From an uncultured Desulfovibrio sp. (GTDB lineage Bacteria; Desulfobacterota; Desulfovibrionia; Desulfovibrionales; Desulfovibrionaceae): DNA of 13,612 nt. A program made the translations under genes and the position numbers. Each line of letters starts with the position of its first letter. Within the stretch, counting starts at the first letter, position 1. The notes beneath the pieces were generated by a model. It did no database searches, was not told the origin of the DNA, and saw nothing but the letters and a program-made list of their open reading frames with translations. Below are positions 6,900 through 13,612 of this stretch, piece by piece. Where the stretch lies: contig CAJUMQ010000039.1 of assembly GCA_910587035.1 (NCBI GenBank), positions 1 to 13,612 on the forward strand. Reading direction: 5' to 3'.

Positions 6900-9855
6900 A
6901 GTGGCCGCCTATGTGGCGGAATTGCAAAATGATGCCAAAATCTCCCCGCAAATTGTGGCACACAGGATTTTTGAAGGCGCTCCGCCAGTATATGCCGATA
7001 CACATCTGCCCTGGTCCGGTGCCACAACAAGATTGCTCTTTTCCCATGGCATAAACCTTTACTCGCATCAAGCGCTGGCTACAGATCATATCCGCGCAGG
7101 CAGATCCATTGTCGCAGCCACGCCCACTGCCAGCGGCAAAAGCCTTATTTACAATTTGCCAGTTCTGGAGGCGTTTGCCCATGATCCGGACATCCGCGCC
7201 CTTTATCTTTTTCCGCTCAAGGCACTTGCGCAGGATCAGCTTGGCGCCTTCAACAGTCTTTGCTCGCCCTGGCCAGTGGATGCCCGCCCACAGGCAGCCC
7301 TTTATGATGGTGACACCACAGACTACATGCGCCGCAAGATCAGAAATGATCCGCCCTGCGCCCTCATCACCAATCCGGAAATGCTGCATCTGGCAATTAT
7401 GCCGCATCATGAAAAATGGACCACATTTCTAGCAAATTTGACCTATGTCATAGTTGACGAGGCCCACACCTACAGGGGAGTTTTTGGCAGCAACATGGCC
7501 CAGGTTTTTCGGCGGTTGAATCGTATCGCCATGCGTTATGGAGCCGACCCGCATTATATCTTCTGCACAGCCACTCTTGGCAATCCGGCGGAACTGGCCA
7601 AAAATCTCATGGGTGGGCCTGCCGAGCCTGTGCTCATTGACAAATCCGGGGCGCCCCAGGGCAAAAGGCATTTTCTGTTTGTGAATCCTGACCAGTCGGC
7701 TGCCACCTGCGCCATAAGCCTTTTGAAAAAAGCATTGGATCTAAATTTGCGGGCCATAGTCTATTGCCAGTCCAGACGCATGACCGAACTCATAAGCCTT
7801 TGGGCTGGCAGCGGGGAAGAACCTTATAAAAGCAGAATTTCCGCCTACAGGGCCGGTTTTTTGCCTGAGGAAAGACGGGAAATTGAAGGCAGGATGGCAT
7901 CCGGCGAACTGGGCGTTGTGATAACCACCAGCGCCCTTGAGCTTGGCATTGACATTGGCGGCCTGGATGTGTGCATTCTGGTGGGCTATCCTGGCACAGT
8001 CATGCAGACTTTGCAGCGGGCTGGCAGAGTGGGGCGAGCCCAGAGGGAATCCGCAGTCATTATTGTCACCGGCGAAAATGCTATGGATCAGTATTTTGCC
8101 CGCAATCCCGATGATTTTTTCAGCCGCCCACCGGAAAAGGCCATTGTAAATCCGGATAATGAGACAATTCTGGCGAAACATCTGGAATGCGCGGCCGCTG
8201 AAATGCCACTCTCCGTCAATGAGGCGTGGCTGCAAAATGCATGTGCCCAGAAGGCGCTGGGCCGACTGGCAATGTCCGGCGCCGTTCTGCAGTCAAAAGA
8301 TGGATCACAGTGGCTTGCTGCCCGCAAGCAGCCCCAGCGCAACGTTGATCTGCGTGGCAGCGGCGAAAATCTCGTAATCCAGGATGAGAAGGGCAACATA
8401 ATAGGCATCATGGAGGAAATGCGCGCCTGGCGCGAGACTCATACGGGCGCGGTATATATCCACCACGGCAGGAGTTATGTCATAACAGATCTGGACGCCG
8501 GCAGAGGTCGCATTATGGCAAGAGAGGAAACCGTGGGCTGGTACACAAGGGCGCGATCCAAAAAGTCAACAGTGATTCTTGAGGAATATGAACGCAGGGC
8601 CATGGGCAATGTGCTGGTGTGCCGTGGCAGACTGCGGATAACTGAAGAGATCACAGGCTATGAAAAACGCGCCACCAACGGCAAAAAACTTTTGACGATA
8701 ATGCCTCTGGAGGTTCCCCCTCACATTTTTGAGAGTGAAGGCATCTGGTTTGTCATTCCTGATGGCATAAGGCTGGAGCTGGAAAAGCGCTTTATTCATT
8801 TTATGGGCTCGATCCATGCGCTGGAGCATGCTGTCATCGGCCTGCTGCCCATGGAGGTAATGGCGGACCGTAACGATTTTGGCGGTATTTCCATTCCTCT
8901 GCACCCCCAGATCGGACTGCCGGCTGTATTTGTATATGACAGTCTGCCAGGAGGGGCGGGTCTGACCAGGGCGGCTTTCCCGGATGCTGTCAGCCTGCTT
9001 GGCACTGTCCTGAAACATCTGCGGGACTGCCCCTGCGAGGATGGCTGTCCATCCTGCGTGCAGTCTCCCAAATGTGGCGCCGGCAACAGGCCGTTAAGCA
9101 AGCAGGGCTCCATAACGCTGCTGGAAATGCTGCTTGCGGATGGTAATATGGCCGGGGATCTTCTGGCCAGCCCCAGAATTGACATGATATCCTGCGAACA
9201 AGGCATAAATAAGGGCGAAAAGCCGGCTTTGGCGGTTCATGCCAACAATTTCGCTACAGCAGGCGCCCATCCTCCGGATCATTATGTTGTGTTTGATGTG
9301 GAAACCAGACATTCCGCAGCGGATGTTGGCGGCTGGCGCAACATGGACCGCATGGAAGTCAGCCTTGCAGTGTTGTATGACAGCAGGGAGGACAGATTTT
9401 TTACATATGAACAGCATCAGCTGGATGAGCTTTTTGAACGTATGGCGGCCGCAAAGCTTGTAATTGGCTTCAACAGCCTGAGGTTTGACTATCAGGTGCT
9501 GCGCCCCTTTGCAGAAAAGCTGCCGGAGCCGCTGGATCTCACAACGCTCCCCAGTCTGGATCTCTTGCGTTGTGTCTATGAGAGGCTTAATTACAGGGTC
9601 AGCCTGGAGAATCTATGCAAGGCCACATTGAATGCCGGCAAAAGCGCCAATGGCCTCCAGGCTTTGCTCTGGTGGAAGCAGGGCAAACTGGATGAAATTG
9701 CGCGCTATTGTCAAATGGATGTTGAGCTGACCAGGGATCTGTATCTGCATGGCCTGCGGGAAGGCTATGTGGCATTTACCAACAAGGCCGGCCAGCCGGT
9801 TCGTGTGCCAGTGGATTTCAATTTTTCGCCGGCCGGCAAAAATATTGGCTTGTGA
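6886..9855 (+). CDS. MrfA-like DEAH helicase fused to an MrfB-like DEDDy exonuclease
   Basis: A 989-residue fusion. Residues ~50-420 form a superfamily 2 helicase: Walker A ATPTASGKS (78-86), DEAH (191-194), TATL (228-231), and motif VI QRAGRVGR (377-384). Residues ~430-760 follow the YprA/MrfA pattern, with YDSLPGGAGLTR (684-695) and the DUF1998-type cysteine cluster C717-x3-C721-x2-C724-x5-C730 (C715 nearby). Residues ~798-975 form an RNase H-fold 3'-5' exonuclease: FDVET with Asp804/Glu806, FNSLRFDY with Asp868, and YCQMD (Tyr941/Asp945), a DEDDy set. In Bacillus subtilis MrfA and MrfB are separate and cooperate in repair of mitomycin C lesions. Here both are in one chain, so unwinding and resection may be coupled. 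The MrfB TPR tail seems absent. Start: GGAG at 6875-6878 is 7 nt before ATG 6886; ATG 6880 is the alternative. It overlaps the acyltransferase by 14 bp. Confidence 0.88.
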   Translation: MLANEVAAYVAELQNDAKISPQIVAHRIFEGAPPVYADTHLPWSGATTRLLFSHGINLYSHQALATDHIRAGRSIVAATPTASGKSLIYNLPVLEAFAHDPDIRALYLFPLKALAQDQLGAFNSLCSPWPVDARPQAALYDGDTTDYMRRKIRNDPPCALITNPEMLHLAIMPHHEKWTTFLANLTYVIVDEAHTYRGVFGSNMAQVFRRLNRIAMRYGADPHYIFCTATLGNPAELAKNLMGGPAEPVLIDKSGAPQGKRHFLFVNPDQSAATCAISLLKKALDLNLRAIVYCQSRRMTELISLWAGSGEEPYKSRISAYRAGFLPEERREIEGRMASGELGVVITTSALELGIDIGGLDVCILVGYPGTVMQTLQRAGRVGRAQRESAVIIVTGENAMDQYFARNPDDFFSRPPEKAIVNPDNETILAKHLECAAAEMPLSVNEAWLQNACAQKALGRLAMSGAVLQSKDGSQWLAARKQPQRNVDLRGSGENLVIQDEKGNIIGIMEEMRAWRETHTGAVYIHHGRSYVITDLDAGRGRIMAREETVGWYTRARSKKSTVILEEYERRAMGNVLVCRGRLRITEEITGYEKRATNGKKLLTIMPLEVPPHIFESEGIWFVIPDGIRLELEKRFIHFMGSIHALEHAVIGLLPMEVMADRNDFGGISIPLHPQIGLPAVFVYDSLPGGAGLTRAAFPDAVSLLGTVLKHLRDCPCEDGCPSCVQSPKCGAGNRPLSKQGSITLLEMLLADGNMAGDLLASPRIDMISCEQGINKGEKPALAVHANNFATAGAHPPDHYVVFDVETRHSAADVGGWRNMDRMEVSLAVLYDSREDRFFTYEQHQLDELFERMAAAKLVIGFNSLRFDYQVLRPFAEKLPEPLDLTTLPSLDLLRCVYERLNYRVSLENLCKATLNAGKSANGLQALLWWKQGKLDEIARYCQMDVELTRDLYLHGLREGYVAFTNKAGQPVRVPVDFNFSPAGKNIGL

Positions 9856-9862
9856 GGATGCC

Positions 9863-10252
9863 ATGAATATAGGCAAGGCTGTCAAGAATTGCATATTTAC
9901 CAATTATGCTGTGATTAAGGGCCGGGCATCACGGGGGGAATTTTTGAGTTATGTCATTTTCTATGTGCTTTTTTTCATCCTATGGGATTGCATGATCATG
10001 AGTCTTATCGGCTGGTTTGGCGATATAAATCTCATTGATTTTGTGCTTCTCTACGTGCCATTTGCCCTGTTTCCGCCCCTTGTGTCTGTCAGCTGCCGCC
10101 GTTTTCACGATTGCGGCAAATCCGCATGGATGTTTCTGATTCTTCTCGTTCCCATCCTCAATTTATACGGCTTGTGGGTATTGTGCATGACCCCTGGCCA
10201 GGATGCGAACCGTTTTGGACCAGTGCCCCCGGAGGTTAGACTGGTGCTCTGA
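9863..10252 (+). CDS. DUF805 family small membrane protein
   Basis: A 129-residue protein with the standard DUF805 layout: a short N-terminal segment with IKGRASRGEF (18-27), hydrophobic helices at about 28-52 and 57-76, the hallmark RRFHDCGKSAW (79-89), a third hydrophobic segment (90-109), and the closing PGQDANRFG (111-119). The biochemical function of DUF805 is not known; it is an inner-membrane family found widely in bacteria. The start ATG is 7 bp after the helicase stop with GAGG overlapping that stop codon, so it is the third gene of the operon. Whether it works with the repair fusion cannot be told from sequence. Confidence 0.88.
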   Translation: MNIGKAVKNCIFTNYAVIKGRASRGEFLSYVIFYVLFFILWDCMIMSLIGWFGDINLIDFVLLYVPFALFPPLVSVSCRRFHDCGKSAWMFLILLVPILNLYGLWVLCMTPGQDANRFGPVPPEVRLVL

Positions 10253-10330
10253 GAAGTCTTGCCGCTGATGAAGCAGGGATGTTTCAGCTATGGCAGATTT
10301 CCGTTATCAATCGACTGCCATATTTGCCAG

Positions 10331-10349
10331 AATTTTTGGACCAAAAATT
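10331..10349. repeat. 19-bp A+T-rich palindrome upstream of the small unknown gene
   Basis: AATTTTTGG-A-CCAAAAATT is a perfect 9-bp inverted repeat around one central base. It lacks the G+C stem and U tract of a terminator, so an operator-like protein-binding site is more likely. It lies 44 nt upstream of the predicted -35 of the 79-aa gene. The gap 10253-10456 between DUF805 and that gene otherwise contains TGGCAG-N18-CTGCCA (10292-10321) and no ORF I would call. Confidence 0.4.
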
Positions 10350-10392
10350 GCATGTTTCTGGATGTCTTGAGGGAGAGGGTATTTTTTGACAT

Positions 10393-10421
10393 TTGGGGAG
10401 AATTTTTTCTCCCATTATAAT
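10393..10421 (+). promoter_or_regulatory. Promoter with an inverted repeat in its spacer, for the 79-aa gene
   Basis: TTGGGG (10393-10398), a 17-nt spacer and a perfect TATAAT (10416-10421). The predicted start near 10428 leaves a leader of about 29 nt. Between the two boxes, and overlapping the -35, is a perfect inverted repeat GGGAGAA-TTTT-TTCTCCC (10396-10413), the position at which a repressor or a MerR-type activator would act. A nearby TTGACA at 10386 is 24 nt from the -10 and so is wrongly spaced. Confidence 0.5.
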
Positions 10422-10456
10422 TTAGCCCATACAGGCAATCCGGAAAGGAGAATGCA

Positions 10457-10696
10457 ATGGAAATTTCGGGAATACGCTCAGCTTTTCCTTTTATGTTCAC
10501 AGGCACTGAAAAGGAGGCTGCCAGCCGCGCCACAGGTGACACAGTGGATGTGCATGCCCCCCAGCTTCTGGCAGATGATGAGGTTGAGGGTGTGCTCAAT
10601 GAGACCATAAACATGATAGGCAGCGACAGCGCCACAGCCCTTTCTGTTCATTCCGGCCTTACGGAAAGCCGTGTTTTTGCTTTGCTTGGGGCATAG
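10457..10696 (+). CDS. Small protein of unknown function, 79 aa
   Basis: A 79-residue soluble, acidic protein. I do not recognise the family and assign no function. The gene looks real: AAGGAG (10445-10450) lies 6 nt before the ATG, a promoter with TATAAT precedes it, and a near-perfect terminator follows. The chain has an N-terminal variable part, a central acidic helix-like segment (PQLLADDEVEGVLNETINMI, 35-54), and a C-terminal alanine/serine-rich part ending SGLTESRVFALLGA. There are no cysteines, signal peptide or membrane helix. It is monocistronic and sits between the DUF805 gene and the convergent gmhB gene. Confidence 0.75.
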   Translation: MEISGIRSAFPFMFTGTEKEAASRATGDTVDVHAPQLLADDEVEGVLNETINMIGSDSATALSVHSGLTESRVFALLGA

Positions 10697-10705
10697 GCGC
10701 TTATC

Positions 10706-10744
10706 AAAAAAGGCATTAATCCCGGCGTGGATTAATGCCTTTTT
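10706..10744. terminator. Strong rho-independent terminator, probably bidirectional
   Basis: GGCATTAATCC (10712-10722), a 6-nt loop and GGATTAATGCC (10729-10739) form a perfect 11-bp stem. It is flanked by six A on the left and five T on the right, so each strand has a U tract. It lies 10 nt after the stop of the 79-aa gene and about 75 nt past the end of gmhB on the other strand, so it can serve both convergent transcripts. Confidence 0.93.
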
Positions 10745-10818
10745 GTTATTGTCATAAGCCAGAAATTATTTACAAAGAACCGGGTGCGCGGCGAAATCTG
10801 CCCCATTGCTCCCATAAA

Positions 10819-11397
10819 TCATCTTTGTAACAGAAATTCTGCTGCTTTCGCAAAATCTTGCCATTTCTTTACCTCCGGCAGGGATCTAGCGGCCTGATGC
10901 CACTCATCCAGATGCCCTGGGTTGTAGAGCAGTCCGGCTTTACAGCCTGCGGCAAGGCCAGCGTGGACATCCCTTAATCTGTCTCCCAGCATCCAGGAGC
11001 TGGAAACATCGACACGCCAATCCCTGGCCGCTCTGGCAATAAGGCCTGCCTTCGGTTTGCGGCAGTCACAATCATCTCCGTCGACATGGGGGCAATAGTA
11101 CCAGGCATCAATGCCTGCGCCAAAGTCCGCAAGCTCCCTGTCCAGGGCTGCCTGCAGGTTTTCGAGATCTTCCCTGCTGAAATAGCCTCGCCCAATGCCA
11201 GACTGGTTGCTGACAACTATGAGCAGCCAGCCGGCATCCTTCAACCTGCGCAGGGCATCTTTAACCCCTGGCAGCCACTGCCAGTCCGTCAATTTATGGA
11301 CATAGCCAAAGTCGCGATTTAATGTGCCGTCCCTATCCAGAAAAATCGCCTTGTTGGACTGTCCAATATTTGACTTGATCCCGTCTCGGCTGGCCAT
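10819..11397 (-). CDS. gmhB: D-glycero-D-manno-heptose 1,7-bisphosphate 7-phosphatase (GmhB-like, HAD superfamily)
   Basis: A 192-residue HAD phosphatase of the histidinol/heptose-bisphosphate group. Motif I is DRDGT with nucleophile Asp21 and acid/base Asp23, motif II is VVSNQSG (Ser63), motif III is Lys114 in CRKPK, and motif IV is GDRLRD (Asp139, Asp143). A zinc loop is present: Cys102, His104, Cys110 and Cys112, as in E. coli GmhB. It removes the 7-phosphate from heptose bisphosphate in the pathway to ADP-heptose for the LPS inner core. The length is typical. The related histidinol-phosphatase activity is the main alternative. The ATG at 11397 lies 9 bp past the nrdJ stop without a clear Shine-Dalgarno, so translation may depend on coupling to nrdJ. 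Confidence 0.88.
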   Translation of the reverse strand: MASRDGIKSNIGQSNKAIFLDRDGTLNRDFGYVHKLTDWQWLPGVKDALRRLKDAGWLLIVVSNQSGIGRGYFSREDLENLQAALDRELADFGAGIDAWYYCPHVDGDDCDCRKPKAGLIARAARDWRVDVSSSWMLGDRLRDVHAGLAAGCKAGLLYNPGHLDEWHQAARSLPEVKKWQDFAKAAEFLLQR

Positions 11398-11406
11398 TTA
11401 TTCAAT

Positions 11407-13612
11407 TTAACCGCATTTTGAATAACCGCATGCCTGACATATGAGGCAGCCTTCCTGAAAGAGCAGATTTTCGCCACATTCAGGGCATTTTTCCTGCTCA
11501 ATATCAATCTCCCTGCCAGGCAGTGGCGAATTTTTAAGATAGCGTTTTTCCAGCACCCAGGCGATGGCATCCGGGATGGACAACAAAAGCCCCTTGTCCC
11601 TGAATATGGGATGCTCTCCGCCAATGCCCTTGATTTGCGCCACTATGTCGGCCACCGCTATGCCGGAGCGCAGGGCCAGCGAGACCAGGCGGCCTATGGC
11701 CTCAGCCTTGGCGGTAATGGAGCGCCCGGATTTGCCTATGGTCGCAAAAACTTCAAAGGGCATGCCGTCAACCTCGTTGACGGTAAGATACATGGCGCCA
11801 AGCCCGGTCTGCACTTTCTGGGTGAAGCCACTGACAATATCAGGCCGCTTGCGCACTCCGGACTGATGGGGGGCAGGCTCCATCTTTTGCTGTCCTTCCC
11901 CTGTCGCCAGCACCTGCAGATTTTTGCAGCCATCCCTGTACACTGTCACACCCTTGCAGCCTTCGCGCCAGGCCAGCTGATAAATATCGTAAATATCCCT
12001 GCGGGTGGCGGAATTGGGCAAATTCACGGTCTTTGAGACAGCATTGTCCGTATGTTTCTGAAATGCCGCCTGCATCCGTAAATGCCATTGTGGATCCATG
12101 TCCATGGCGGTCACAAAAACCCGGCGCATATCCTGGGGAAGAGCCAGGATTCCCTTTATCGATCCTTTTGCCGCCACAGTCTCAAGCAGTTCCGGACTGT
12201 TCATTCCAGCATCGGTTACGGCCTGCTGAAACCATGGATTTACTTCCATCAGCTTTTCGCCATCCAGGATGTTGCGGGTAAAGCAGAGGGCGAAAAGAGG
12301 TTCGATACCAGATGAGCAGCCGGCTATAATGGACAGTGTGCCTGTGGGCGCAATGGTGGTCACCGTGGCGTTGCGGTAGGGACCCAGGCCATTTTGAGCA
12401 TATACGGAAGTCGCAAAGGCCGGAAAAGGTCCGCGTTCTTGTGCCAGCAGGGCGGATGCCTCATGGGCCTTGTCGTTTATGAATTTCATGATGCGACCGC
12501 CGGCATCAATGCCCAATTGGGAATCGTAGGCAATGCCAAGCTGATAGAGCAGATCCGCAAAACCCATAACGCCAAGGCCAATTTTGCGGTTTTTGCGCAC
12601 TGTCTCCGCAATCTGCGGCAAGGGGAAGCGGGAGGCATCAATGACGTCATCCAGAAAACGCACAGCAAGAAATATGATCCGTTCCAGCTCTTGCCAGTCA
12701 ATGCCCAGGGCCAGAGGGTCGGCATCGCCATTATGACCGGGAACGTAAAAGCGGGAGAGGTTTATGGAGCCAAGATTGCAGGCTTCATAGGGCAGCAGGG
12801 GCTGTTCGCCGCAGGGGTTGGTGGATTCAATCTCTCCTTGATCCGGTGTGGGATTGTCCCTATTAATGCGATCCAGAAAGACAATGCCAGGATCACCAGA
12901 CAGCCACGCCCTGTCCACCAGCAGCTCAAAGAGTTTGGCCGCTTTCATGGTGCCGGTTATTGATCTGTCAACAGGGGAACGCAGCTCAAGATCACCATCA
13001 TTGGCCACAGCCTGCATGAACTCCTCTGTCAGGCCAACGGAAAGATTGAAATTATTAAATTCGCCCTCTTTTTCCTTTGCCTTGATAAATTCAACTATAT
13101 CAGGATGATCAACGCGCAGAATGCCCATATTTGCGCCGCGTCGCGTTCCCCCCTGCTTTATTTGCTCAGTGGCTGTATTGAATATCCTGAGAAATGATAA
13201 TGGCCCGGAAGCCACGCCGCCTGTGGAGCCCACGCGGCTGTCCTTTGGCCGGATACGGGAAAATGAAAAGCCGGTGCCACCGCCGGATTTATGAATCATT
13301 GCCGCATATTTGACTGCGTCAAATATTTCTTCAATGGAATCACCAACAGGGAGGACGAAACAGGCGGAGAGCTGTCCCAGCTCCCTGCCCGCATTCATCA
13401 GGGTGGGGGAATTGGGCAAAAATTGCCAGGAAACCATCATGTTGTAGAAGTCTCTGGCAAGGGCGGCTGTATCAGCATCGCCATATTTTTGCTCCTGCCC
13501 GGCTATGGTAGAGGCCACGCGCCAGAAAAGCTGCGCCGGGGTTTCGCAGATTTTTCCTGTGTCATCTTTTTTGAGATATCTTTTTTCCAGTACGATTTTG
13601 GTGTTGGCGGAA
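11407..13612 (-). CDS. nrdJ: Vitamin B12-dependent (class II) ribonucleotide reductase NrdJ, N-terminus off the window
   Basis: The frame stays open to the right edge, giving 734 visible residues that begin with the N-terminal LEKRYLKKDDTGKICETP region; probably only some ten residues are missing. The GTG at 13518 is an internal valine codon. The enzyme makes deoxyribonucleotides using adenosylcobalamin and needs no oxygen. In visible numbering, NPCGEQ (265-270) supplies Asn265, radical Cys267 and Glu269. Cys278 lies 11 residues later and pairs as redox cysteine with Cys84 (QLSACFVLP), matching class II spacing. GGGTGFSFSRIRP and TGTLSIIAGCSSGIEPLFA are further family stretches. The C-terminus is a cysteine-rich ribbon (Cys709, 712, 722, 725, 728, 733), thought to serve metal binding or re-reduction. 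gmhB follows after 9 bp. The promoter is outside the window. Confidence 0.96.
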   Translation of the reverse strand, partial: SANTKIVLEKRYLKKDDTGKICETPAQLFWRVASTIAGQEQKYGDADTAALARDFYNMMVSWQFLPNSPTLMNAGRELGQLSACFVLPVGDSIEEIFDAVKYAAMIHKSGGGTGFSFSRIRPKDSRVGSTGGVASGPLSFLRIFNTATEQIKQGGTRRGANMGILRVDHPDIVEFIKAKEKEGEFNNFNLSVGLTEEFMQAVANDGDLELRSPVDRSITGTMKAAKLFELLVDRAWLSGDPGIVFLDRINRDNPTPDQGEIESTNPCGEQPLLPYEACNLGSINLSRFYVPGHNGDADPLALGIDWQELERIIFLAVRFLDDVIDASRFPLPQIAETVRKNRKIGLGVMGFADLLYQLGIAYDSQLGIDAGGRIMKFINDKAHEASALLAQERGPFPAFATSVYAQNGLGPYRNATVTTIAPTGTLSIIAGCSSGIEPLFALCFTRNILDGEKLMEVNPWFQQAVTDAGMNSPELLETVAAKGSIKGILALPQDMRRVFVTAMDMDPQWHLRMQAAFQKHTDNAVSKTVNLPNSATRRDIYDIYQLAWREGCKGVTVYRDGCKNLQVLATGEGQQKMEPAPHQSGVRKRPDIVSGFTQKVQTGLGAMYLTVNEVDGMPFEVFATIGKSGRSITAKAEAIGRLVSLALRSGIAVADIVAQIKGIGGEHPIFRDKGLLLSIPDAIAWVLEKRYLKNSPLPGREIDIEQEKCPECGENLLFQEGCLICQACGYSKCG

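Noticed and set aside
10386..10391. Perfect TTGACA upstream of the 79-aa gene as its -35 box
   Set aside because: It is 24 nt from the TATAAT at 10416, too far. TTGGGG at 10393 has the correct 17-nt spacing.
10770..10830. 8-bp inverted repeat TTACAAAG / CTTTGTAA at the end of gmhB
   Set aside because: One arm is part of the gmhB coding end (codons for Leu-Gln-Arg), the arms are 45 bp apart and there is no U tract. A chance match is likely.
13516..13518. GTG as the start codon of nrdJ
   Set aside because: The frame continues upstream to the window edge and encodes the conserved NrdJ N-terminal region, so this is an internal valine.

Overview
The window is a stretch of ordinary bacterial chromosome with compact genes on both strands. 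It carries a B12-dependent (class II) ribonucleotide reductase, a CheV chemotaxis protein, a heptose-bisphosphate phosphatase of the LPS pathway and SecA. Together with balanced base composition these suggest a motile, Gram-negative anaerobe or facultative anaerobe. A Desulfovibrio-like delta-proteobacterium is my best guess, but that is inference from gene content, not from a match. I see no insertion sequence, phage gene, CRISPR array or other sign of recent transfer.

Layout, left to right. A tRNA-Arg(CCT) runs off the left edge on the minus strand and has its own promoter (1-96). Two EamA/DMT-type permeases face each other tail to tail with 9 bp between their stops (294-1250 plus, 1260-2099 minus). 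secA fills 2249-4816 on the minus strand, with a promoter near 4937-4965 and a leader of about 110 nt that contains a 35-codon ORF abutting the secA start codon. cheV (5043-6026, minus) lies upstream of secA but is separated from it by a rho-independent terminator. A FliA-like promoter lies in front of cheV. Diverging from cheV is a plus-strand operon (6219-10252): a left-handed beta-helix acyltransferase, a large helicase-exonuclease fusion, and a DUF805 membrane protein. Next comes a 79-aa protein of unknown function with its own promoter region and a very strong terminator (10393-10744). The right end holds a minus-strand pair, nrdJ (running off the right edge) followed 9 bp later by a gmhB-like phosphatase.

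The most notable gene is at 6886-9855. One polypeptide joins a DEAH helicase with a four-cysteine DUF1998-type module, as in Bacillus MrfA/YprA, to a C-terminal DEDDy-type exonuclease like MrfB/YprB. In Bacillus subtilis these two activities are separate proteins that act together in mitomycin C damage repair. The fusion suggests a self-contained DNA-repair machine co-transcribed with an acyltransferase and a DUF805 protein. The other candidates of interest are regulatory: the secA leader, the FliA-like cheV promoter, and two palindromes upstream of the 79-aa gene, one of them inside the promoter spacer.
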